From positions 3,658,001 to 3,722,000 of the forward strand of contig CBDCYF010000005.1 of NCBI GenBank assembly GCA_965224065.1: 64,000 bases of DNA, given 5' to 3'. How positions within the stretch are numbered: position 1 is the first letter of the stretch; every line of letters starts with the position of its first letter. Origin of the DNA: JAOTZA01 sp965224065 (lineage in GTDB: Bacteria > Acidobacteriota > Thermoanaerobaculia > Multivoradales > JAHEKO01). Shown one piece after another: positions 57,909 to 64,000 of this stretch. The position numbers and the translations under genes are program-made. The notes beneath the pieces were generated by a model that searched no databases, had not been told where the DNA came from, and saw nothing but the letters and a program-made list of their open reading frames with translations.

Positions 57909-58166
57909 CTAGCAGAGTGGCTCGCGGCCGAGAGCCGGGAGCTCACCCCAAAAGCCGGTCGACGCCCCTACCCGATCGGCTGGATCTCGTCCATGCCGCG
58001 AGACGGTGACTCCCGATGGAAGGCCTGTCAACCTCCCTGGGAGGCTGGGATGAGAATCCGTAGAACAGGCGGCGGCCCCTGGCCGCCGGGGACCGGCGCC
58101 GGGGATCGGTCGGTGCTCGCCCGCTCTCTTGCCACTGCGGGCGGAACAGGAGTAGGCTGGCTTCCC
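57909..58166. other. Gene-free gap with hairpins
   Basis: About 258 bases lie between TerC (minus) and a membrane protein gene (plus). Several hairpins are visible: CCTCCCTGGGAGG (58032-58044), GGCGGCGGCCCCTGGCCGCC (58059-58078) and CGCCCGC...GCGGGCG around 58118-58144. No known riboswitch consensus could be matched, so this is recorded as a structured leader of unknown role. Confidence 0.4.
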
Positions 58167-58676
58167 ATGTTTGGCCGGAGGACAAAGCGCGTTTTCCACA
58201 TCGTGAGCCTGGCACTTGCCGCCGCCCTGGTGCTTTTTCACCTCCGGCTGCTGTGGACGCGGCTGGCCGATGGTTCGGTGTTCGATCCGGTGGTCGCCGC
58301 TCGCTGGCTGATGGGCCTGGCTCTGGCCGGGCTCCTGGTCGGGCTCAAGCGGCGCAACGTGTCGGTGTTGCGGGGCCGGCCGGCGCTGGTTGCCTGGCTA
58401 CTCGTGATGCTGCTTCACGCCGTTGCACTGGTTCCGGGGGTGGAGGCGTCCCCGGAGGCGGAGCGGACCGCCGAGCTCCTGCTGGTCTTGCCGGCGGGAC
58501 TCGCCGCTGCCGCGGTGATTGCGGCGGGCGCGGTGGTGTCGACCGCGGCACGGTGGGCATCCGGGCTCGTCCGGTCCGGTCAAGCCGTCATGCAGCCCGC
58601 GGGATCGGGGAGCGCGGTTCTGCTCGGCGCGCTCGCACCCCGAGCACCGCCCGTCCGGCGTCGATTCGGTACCTAA
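58167..58676 (+). CDS. Hypothetical membrane protein, 169 residues
   Basis: The protein starts MFGRRTKRVFHIVSLALAAAL and has about four hydrophobic helices: VSLALAAALVLFHLRLLW, VVAARWLMGLALAGLLVGL, ALVAWLLVMLLHAVALV and LLLVLPAGLAAAAVIAAGAV. No family was recognised. A conserved-looking His in each of helices 1 and 3 (FHLRLL, LLHAVAL) would suit heme or metal handling, which fits the downstream receptor and ccm genes, but this is inference. The 161 bases between it and the receptor gene show no clear terminator. Confidence 0.65.
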   Translation: MFGRRTKRVFHIVSLALAAALVLFHLRLLWTRLADGSVFDPVVAARWLMGLALAGLLVGLKRRNVSVLRGRPALVAWLLVMLLHAVALVPGVEASPEAERTAELLLVLPAGLAAAAVIAAGAVVSTAARWASGLVRSGQAVMQPAGSGSAVLLGALAPRAPPVRRRFGT

Positions 58677-58837
58677 AACCGAGCCACGAGAACGGTAGGC
58701 CTCACTGGCCATCCGGCTCGCCGGCTTTCTCTGATCCAAGTCGGATACCGATTCAACGTATCGGGCCACGCGCTCGGCTCGGCCCTGGTGGCCGAGCGTT
58801 CCGCCCTCCATGTTTGTGCGATGACAAGGAAAATCCC

Positions 58838-61174
58838 ATGAAGGCTACCTGGAAGATACAGATACTGTTCAAGCTGACTTTGAGCGTTCTTTTTGTCGTG
58901 TCCGCGGCCGCTGCCGCGACCGCTCAGGACGCCGGCGCCGATGAGACGGCCGCCGGCAAGACAGAAGAGGCCAAACCCATGAAACAGGCGGACCCGGCAC
59001 GGAGCGAAGAAGGCGACGCGCCGCTCGAGTCGTTTTTCGCCGAGACCACGGTGACCGCCACCGGTACCAGGATGGACACCTTTGAGGTCTCGACCCCGGT
59101 GAGCGTGCTCGACCGGGACAAGCTCGAAGAAAGGACGCCGCTCAACGCGTCGGACCTTCTTCGCACCGAGCCCGGGGTCGACGTCAACGGGGTCGGCCCC
59201 AACCAATCGCGTCCGGTCATCCGCGGTCAGCGCGGTCTCCGGGTGCTGTTCCTCGAGAACGGTCTGCGGATGAACAACGCGCGCCGCCAATCGGACTTTG
59301 GTGAGACCCCCGGGTTGGTGGAGGTCGAGAGCCTCGAGGCGGTCGAGGTGGTGCGCGGACCGGCGTCGGTCCTCTACGGCTCGGACGCCATCGGCGGTGT
59401 CCTCAACGTCATCACCCGGGCCCCCTCGTTTGGCGGTGGGCTCACCGGGTCGGCGGGTCTTCGCTTCGGCTCGGCCGGCGACGCCACCAAAGTACATGCT
59501 TCGGCTTCCGGCGGTTCCGAGAGGATCTCCTGGAACGGGGGCTTCAGCGTGCGTAGCGCCGATGACTATGAGGCGGCCTCCGGCCGGTTTGGAGACATCG
59601 ATCTCGCCGACGCCGTGCCGGTGGTCGACACCGGGCTCGACGATGACGACGTCTTTGGCCAGCTCGCCTACCAGGGCTCGGACCGTCACCAATTCTCCCT
59701 GCGGCTCAACCGCTACCGGGCCGATCAGGCCGGTTTTGGCTTCGTCGAGCCCGAGCTTTTGGAGACGATGGACGATTTTCGGATCCGGATCCTCTATCCG
59801 TTTCAGGACTTCGACCGCTATACGTTTGGCTACGTCGGCGCCGGATTCGAGTCGGTCCTTGCCGACACGCTCGAGCTCCAGGCCTACTTGCAGAACAACG
59901 AGCGCCAGCTCGCCAACGACATCGACGTCTTCGAGCCGGCGCGGTTCCCCGGGGCCCCCGGTACTGCGGTGGCCTCGGACACGCTGAACTTCACCGATCT
60001 CGAGACATTGGGGCTCCGGCTCGAGACGGTCAAGGGCATCGCCGACAAGCACCTGCTGACCTACGGCGCCGAGTATTTCGAGGACGACTCCTTCAACACC
60101 GACCGGTCCGAGACCACCGTGTCGCTCGTCTTCCCGGGCCCGCCCTTCGAGGTCCCGGTGGCGCATGTGGTGGACACCGTTCCCAACTCGCCCAACGCCG
60201 TCAATGAGAGCTATGGTGTGTTCGCGCAGGCCGAGATGGCGGTCGCGGAGCGTTTCAAGGTCACCCTCGGCGCGCGCTACCAGAATGTGGCTACGGCGGC
60301 GCGTGAGACACCCGGCTGGACCACCGCCGGTCTCGATTTCGACGACGACAGCCTGGTGGCGGCCGCCAGCTTTGTCTACCGCGCCAGCGACAATGTGCGT
60401 GTGGTGGGCTCCTACGGCAGCGCGTTCCGCGCGCCGTCGATCGTGGAGCGGCTGTTCAACGGACCGACCCCGGAGGGCATCGGCTTCCAGGTGCTCAACC
60501 CGGACCTGGTGTCGGAGGAGAGTGAGAACTTCGACGTCGGTCTCAAGTACCGGCGCAAGAATGCCCTCTTTGACATCACCTTTTTTCGCAACGACATCGA
60601 CAACGGCATCATTCAAAAGTTCTTTTCACCGGCCGAGGTCGCGCGGCTCCCACAGGCGATCCGGGATCAGATCGAGCAATCCGGGGTCCAGTTTGTCGTC
60701 CAGCAGCAGAACATCGATCGGCTGCGTTACGAGGGGGTCGAGCTACGAGTCGACTATGTGACCACCGACGGCTGGTCGTGGGGCGGCAACTACACTCATC
60801 TGGACGATGAGCGTCTGGACGCGCTCAACCCGCCGACCGGCGACTCGTTTGGCGACAAGTTTCTGGCTTACACTCGCTTTGAGCCCCCGCGAGGGCGCTA
60901 CTGGGTGGAGTACCGCGTGCGGCACAACGAGAGCGAGAAGGCCAATCTGCAGCTCGGAGACCCGATTCCTCCGGCGGGTGAGATCCTTCCCGCGTTTACC
61001 GTCCACTCGTTGAGCGGAGGTTTGCATTTCGGTGGCGATGCCAAACTGAGCCATCACGTGACTCTCTCCCTCGACAACGCCACCGACGAGCTCTACGCGG
61101 AGTTCTCGAACGTCACCTTTTTCCGGCCCGAGCCGGAGCGCAACGTCGTCGTGTCGTATCGACTTGGGTACTAG
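58838..61174 (+). CDS. TonB-dependent receptor, heme/hemoglobin-receptor type
   Basis: The 778-residue protein has a signal peptide (LTLSVLFVVSAAAAATAQ). The plug domain follows (ETTVTATGTRMDTFEVSTPV, VIRGQRGLRVLFLENGLRMN, VEVVRGPASVLYGSDAIGGV), then a 22-strand-type barrel ending in VVSYRLGY with a terminal aromatic residue. The DASDLLRTEPGVDV-like and NNARRQSDF segments resemble receptors for heme or heme proteins rather than vitamin B12. The ATG has AAGGA upstream. The ccmA start lies inside its 3' end, so it shares a message with the cytochrome c maturation genes. Confidence 0.9.
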   Translation: MKATWKIQILFKLTLSVLFVVSAAAAATAQDAGADETAAGKTEEAKPMKQADPARSEEGDAPLESFFAETTVTATGTRMDTFEVSTPVSVLDRDKLEERTPLNASDLLRTEPGVDVNGVGPNQSRPVIRGQRGLRVLFLENGLRMNNARRQSDFGETPGLVEVESLEAVEVVRGPASVLYGSDAIGGVLNVITRAPSFGGGLTGSAGLRFGSAGDATKVHASASGGSERISWNGGFSVRSADDYEAASGRFGDIDLADAVPVVDTGLDDDDVFGQLAYQGSDRHQFSLRLNRYRADQAGFGFVEPELLETMDDFRIRILYPFQDFDRYTFGYVGAGFESVLADTLELQAYLQNNERQLANDIDVFEPARFPGAPGTAVASDTLNFTDLETLGLRLETVKGIADKHLLTYGAEYFEDDSFNTDRSETTVSLVFPGPPFEVPVAHVVDTVPNSPNAVNESYGVFAQAEMAVAERFKVTLGARYQNVATAARETPGWTTAGLDFDDDSLVAAASFVYRASDNVRVVGSYGSAFRAPSIVERLFNGPTPEGIGFQVLNPDLVSEESENFDVGLKYRRKNALFDITFFRNDIDNGIIQKFFSPAEVARLPQAIRDQIEQSGVQFVVQQQNIDRLRYEGVELRVDYVTTDGWSWGGNYTHLDDERLDALNPPTGDSFGDKFLAYTRFEPPRGRYWVEYRVRHNESEKANLQLGDPIPPAGEILPAFTVHSLSGGLHFGGDAKLSHHVTLSLDNATDELYAEFSNVTFFRPEPERNVVVSYRLGY

Positions 61175-61880
61175 CTCTCATTCCGGTTCAACGGCGATCC
61201 GGGCGGCCGGCCTCGGCAGACGTTTTGGCCGCCACTGGGCGCTGGCTCACGTCGATCTCGAAGTGCCGGCCGGGGCCGCGCTCCTGGTGGCGGGGGCCAA
61301 CGGTTCCGGCAAGACCACCTTTCTGAGGCTTGTGGCGGGTCTCCACAAGCCGACCGGCGGCTCGCTCGAGGTCTTTGGCCTCGACACCGTGCGCGAACGG
61401 TTGCAATGCCGGCGGTGGGTCACGCTCATCTCGCACGCATCGTGTCTCTATGACGGCCTGACTCCGCGCGAGACGCTCCGCGTGTGGTCCGATCTCGGAG
61501 GCCGCCGGGGCGGGGCGCTCGCCGAAGGCGAGCTCGATCGTTTGCTGGAGGAAGCCGATTTGGGCCATCGGGGCGACGCACTGGTGGGTGGTTTCTCGGC
61601 CGGTATGCGCAAGCGTCTGTCTCTGCTGCGGTTGCAGATCGAAAGACCCCGCCTGTTGCTGCTGGACGAGCCCTTTTCCGCCCTCGACGTCGAAGGGCGC
61701 CGCCTGGTGGAGAGATGGATCCGGCGTTTTCGCGAGCGGGGCGGCACCATCGTCATCGCTTCGCACGATCTCGAGCGCACCGTGCCCCTATGCGAACGCG
61801 CCATCCTGCTCCAACGCGGCCAGGTTGGGTGGGCGGGAAGCGCGGAGGCGGTCATCGAGCGGCGGGAGGGAGTGTCGTGA
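61164..61880 (+). CDS. ccmA: Heme exporter ATPase CcmA
   Basis: The 238-residue ABC ATPase has the Walker A VAGANGSGKTTFLRLVAGL, Q/H-loop ISHASCLYDGLTPRETL, signature GGFSAGMRKRLSLLRL, Walker B RLLLLDEPFSALD and switch His IVIASHDLE. The short length and TPRETLRVW region fit CcmA. With CcmB it drives release of holo-CcmE during cytochrome c maturation. The TTG start overlaps the receptor gene end by 11 bases. Confidence 0.93.
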   Translation: MGTSSHSGSTAIRAAGLGRRFGRHWALAHVDLEVPAGAALLVAGANGSGKTTFLRLVAGLHKPTGGSLEVFGLDTVRERLQCRRWVTLISHASCLYDGLTPRETLRVWSDLGGRRGGALAEGELDRLLEEADLGHRGDALVGGFSAGMRKRLSLLRLQIERPRLLLLDEPFSALDVEGRRLVERWIRRFRERGGTIVIASHDLERTVPLCERAILLQRGQVGWAGSAEAVIERREGVS

Positions 61881-62560
61881 GCATCGTCCGGCAGATCGGG
61901 ACGGTGATCCGCAAGGACCTGCGGCTCGAGTGGCGCAACCGCTCGCGCGTCCTCTCGGTGCTGCTTTTCGGGGTGGTGACTCTGCTGCTCTTCTCGTTTG
62001 CCGTCGGTCCGGACACCGCCGCCTTGCGCTCCGGCGCCGCGGGTTTTCTGATTCTGGCCCTGCTGTTGTCGTCGACTCTCGGGCTCTCGGAGAGCTTCCG
62101 CCTCGAGCAGGAGGGCGGGGCGCTGGAGGGCCTGCTGTTGGTGCCGATCGAGCCGGCGGCGCTGTTCTATGGCAAGGCGCTGGGGTCGAGCATCCTGCTC
62201 TTTCTGCTGGCGCCGGTCCTGACTCCGATGGCGCTGGTTCTCTATGCCGTCGATCTCGATCCGGAAATGATCCTGCGGCTCCTGGGCCTTTGGCTGCTGG
62301 CGGCCGCTGGGCTGGCGGCGCCCGGGACCCTGTACGCGGCGATGACCAGCCGGCTCAAGAGTCGCGACGTGCTTTTACCCCTTCTCTTGTTCCCGTTGGT
62401 GGTGCCGGTCCTGCTCGCCGGGGTTAAGGCGATGGACCTCGTCCTGACCGGAGACGCGATGTCACAACTGCCCTCTTGGGTGGCGCTTCTGCTGGTATTC
62501 GATCTCGTATACTGGAGTCTCTGTGGCGTGCTCTTCGCCTATGCCGTAGAGGAAGGCTAG
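61877..62560 (+). CDS. ccmB: Heme exporter membrane protein CcmB
   Basis: The 227-residue protein has about six hydrophobic helices with the CcmB features: RKDLRLEWRNRSRVLSVLLF near the N-terminus, RLEQEGGALEGLLLVPIE and SRDVLLPLLLFPLVVPVLLAG. The GTG overlaps the ccmA stop (GTGA), so the start is firm. It is the transmembrane partner of CcmA. Confidence 0.93.
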   Translation: MSIVRQIGTVIRKDLRLEWRNRSRVLSVLLFGVVTLLLFSFAVGPDTAALRSGAAGFLILALLLSSTLGLSESFRLEQEGGALEGLLLVPIEPAALFYGKALGSSILLFLLAPVLTPMALVLYAVDLDPEMILRLLGLWLLAAAGLAAPGTLYAAMTSRLKSRDVLLPLLLFPLVVPVLLAGVKAMDLVLTGDAMSQLPSWVALLLVFDLVYWSLCGVLFAYAVEEG

Positions 62561-62612
62561 CCCTCACAGAGCTGCGACGCGAACCGTTCCCACTCTCGAC
62601 CAAGGGCTGCTC

Positions 62613-63314
62613 ATGACGCGACCGTTCCCCAAGATACACCTGGTCGGGGCGCTCGGATTGGTCCTCCTGCTGGCCGGGAGCTGGATCGGTCTGTTTGTGG
62701 CGCCGCCCGAGAAACACATGGGCGACGTCATGCGGATCCTCTACGTTCACGTGCCGAGCGCCTGGATCGCGATGCTCTCTTACACCCTTGCGTTCGGTTT
62801 GGCCATCTGGTCCCTTTGGACCGGCAGCTCGCGAGCCGATGCCTGGATGACCGGGGCTATCGAGACCGGTGTGGTGCTCAACGCGCTGTTGCTCATCCAG
62901 GGCTCGATCTGGGCTCGCGCCACCTGGGGGGTGTGGTGGGACTGGGACGTGCGCCTCACTACATCGCTCATCATGGTGCTGCTCTTTGCCGGAGTTCTGG
63001 CATTGCGGGCGGTGGTGGACGACGCTCAACGCCGGGCGACCTGGTCCGCCGTTGCGACGGTCGTGGCCTTTGTCGATGTGCCGCTGGTCTATTTTTGCGT
63101 TCGCTGGTGGAGGAGCCTGCACCAGGTCCAATCCAGCCCCGACACGCTCGACCCCGCCATGGTCTTGCCGTTGCGGATGAATGCCTTCGCGGTCCTCTTT
63201 CTGGCACTTTGGTGGATCTGGCAGCGGGCCGGACTCGAGCTCGCCCGGCGCAGACGGGAAGACGTCGAGGCGCCCGAGCGCATCCGTTTCGAAGGGAGCC
63301 CCGAACATGCCTGA
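62613..63314 (+). CDS. ccmC: Heme-handling membrane protein CcmC
   Basis: The 233-residue protein has six hydrophobic helices, the tryptophan-rich loop RATWGVWWDWDVRLTT (WWD motif) and histidines in ILYVHVPSAW and WRSLHQVQSS that would ligate heme. CcmC loads heme onto CcmE in the periplasm. It starts MTRPFPKIHLVGALGLVL, 52 bases after ccmB. Confidence 0.95.
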   Translation: MTRPFPKIHLVGALGLVLLLAGSWIGLFVAPPEKHMGDVMRILYVHVPSAWIAMLSYTLAFGLAIWSLWTGSSRADAWMTGAIETGVVLNALLLIQGSIWARATWGVWWDWDVRLTTSLIMVLLFAGVLALRAVVDDAQRRATWSAVATVVAFVDVPLVYFCVRWWRSLHQVQSSPDTLDPAMVLPLRMNAFAVLFLALWWIWQRAGLELARRRREDVEAPERIRFEGSPEHA

Positions 63315-63456
63315 AGGAGTGATCGCCGGCGGATGGGGTTATGTGATCGCCGCCTATTCGGTCACCGCCGTGGGGCTCATCGCCTATACCTGGAGCCTCC
63401 GCGCGCGGCTGCGTCGAGTAAACGAAAGCGACCTGGAGAGCGATGAGCGGAGATAG
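63307..63456 (+). CDS. ccmD: CcmD-like small membrane protein
   Basis: The 49-residue protein has a single hydrophobic helix (GYVIAAYSVTAVGLIAYTW) followed by RLRRVNESDLE, the usual CcmD plan. The ATG overlaps the ccmC stop by 8 bases. CcmD helps release holo-CcmE from CcmC. Identity rests mainly on size and position. Confidence 0.8.
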   Translation: MPEGVIAGGWGYVIAAYSVTAVGLIAYTWSLRARLRRVNESDLESDERR

Positions 63457-63904
63457 AAGAAGGCGCCGCGTGTTTGCGGTCGTTGCCGTGCTGGTCGCTC
63501 TCGGCGCCATTGCCTATATCGCGGCCGGCGGCATCGGCGACAATCTGGTCTACTACTGGAGCCCCAGCGAGCTCAAGGAGTCCGGGGACGAAGCGGTCGG
63601 CGCCAGCGTACGGCTGGGTGGGCTGGTCGAACCCGGATCGATTCACCGCTCGCCGGATGGCTTGACCCTCGAGTTCGCGGTCACCGACGGCACGTCGAGT
63701 GTCCAGGTGGCGACCGAGGCGGTGCCGCCGGCGATGTTTCGTGAAGGCATCGGGGTGGTGGTCGAAGGAACGCTGCGCGACGACGGCACGTTCGAGACGC
63801 GCCGGCTGATGGTCAAGCACGACAACCAGTACCAGGCGCCCGGCGAGGGCGAAGAGTACGACGTGGAGAAGCTCGTCGAGACCATGCAGTTCGAGAGCAC
63901 ATGA
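63443..63904 (+). CDS. ccmE: Periplasmic heme chaperone CcmE
   Basis: The 153-residue protein has an N-terminal anchor (FAVVAVLVALGAIAYIAAG) and an OB-fold domain (VRLGGLVEPGSIHRSPDGLTL, cut here). It carries the heme-binding VKHDNQYQAP motif, where His is the covalent attachment site and the Tyr follows four residues later (HxxxY). It overlaps the ccmD end by 14 bases and its own stop overlaps the ccmF ATG. Confidence 0.95.
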   Translation: MSGDRRRRRVFAVVAVLVALGAIAYIAAGGIGDNLVYYWSPSELKESGDEAVGASVRLGGLVEPGSIHRSPDGLTLEFAVTDGTSSVQVATEAVPPAMFREGIGVVVEGTLRDDGTFETRRLMVKHDNQYQAPGEGEEYDVEKLVETMQFEST

Positions 63905-64000
63905 TCTCCGGCCTCGGCCAGATCCTCGTACTTCTCGCCCTTCTGACCTGCGCCGCCGGCGTTCCGGTGGGGTTTTTCGCCGGCGCGCGGCGCTCGGCAG
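63901..64000 (+). CDS. ccmF: Cytochrome c heme lyase CcmF, 5' end only
   Basis: The ATG overlaps the ccmE stop (ATGA). Only 33 codons are in the window: a short GLGQILVLLALLTCAAGV helix start, as in CcmF (usual ELGQFALILAL-type opening). The gene continues beyond the right edge. Identification depends on position after ccmE and on this opening. Confidence 0.7.
   Translation, partial: MISGLGQILVLLALLTCAAGVPVGFFAGARRSA

Noticed and set aside
57990..58166. Possible cobalamin riboswitch before the membrane protein and TonB receptor genes (GATGAGAATCC, GCCACTG)
   Set aside because: The fragments are in the wrong spacing and the conserved B12-box core could not be matched. The receptor also looks heme-type. 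A covariance-model search would decide; a significant hit would reverse this.

Overview
The window is a G+C-rich bacterial chromosome segment with short intergenic gaps. Many neighbouring genes overlap by 4 bases at GTGA, ATGA or TTGA junctions. No rRNA, tRNA, CRISPR array, phage module or intact transposase was seen. The gene mix suggests a diderm, possibly an Acidobacteriota-like bacterium (for example Thermoanaerobaculia or Holophagae). The supporting genes are a bacterial Ser/Thr kinase fused to PEGA/FGE-type modules, an IleRS of the eukaryote-like class, a Ccm cytochrome c maturation operon, a TonB receptor, a LapA/LapB homologue and a very large RHS protein. The phylum call is inference only.

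Layout. 0-8 kb: a partial GH88/GH105-type lipoprotein coupled to a STAND-like ATPase/TPR protein (minus strand); then xseA-xseB, a rhomboid protease and a MoeB-rhodanese protein (plus), meeting a MoaD-MoaE fusion (minus) end to end. 8.8-15.2 kb: acyl-CoA carboxyltransferase, enoyl-CoA hydratase and a HAD phosphatase; a rhodanese-like/hydrolase pair; ygfZ; aquaporin. 15.2-22.7 kb: an accessory region with dispersed palindromic repeats, a secreted RHS protein whose low-G+C C-terminus looks like a lysozyme/transglycosylase-type toxin, an overlapping membrane protein (candidate immunity), further orphan small genes and a strong bidirectional terminator. 22.7-28.3 kb: erpA, a degenerate HD-like protein, DUF2203, tdk, a hotdog thioesterase with a LOG-like protein, an ECF sigma/anti-sigma pair and a YugP-type metallopeptidase.

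28.5-41 kb: phosphomannomutase, ileS and an alpha/beta hydrolase (minus); rlmH, a DksA-like protein, a LapA-LapB fusion and holA (plus); a PA0069-type radical SAM enzyme (minus); mutM and udk (plus). 41-48 kb: an SLC13-type transporter with RCK_C domains, two exported proteins, an O-methyltransferase, a CAP-domain lipoprotein, a MITE-like element, a serine hydrolase and a Nit2-like amidase. 48-52 kb: a Phd-VapC-type toxin-antitoxin pair with a palindromic operator, and a 987-residue kinase-TM-FGE-hydrolase fusion. 52-58 kb: Nudix/aminotransferase pair, NDH-2, membrane dipeptidase, aldose epimerase, TerC. 58-64 kb: a heme-type TonB receptor running straight into ccmABCDE and the start of ccmF, which suggests that heme or iron uptake and c-type cytochrome assembly are expressed together.

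Two sequence-wide themes stand out. First, many genes have a TANNNT hexamer placed so that transcription would begin at or within a few bases of the start codon, which predicts leaderless mRNAs. Second, several families of short palindromic repeats sit in the gaps and in places supply the stop codons of adjacent genes.
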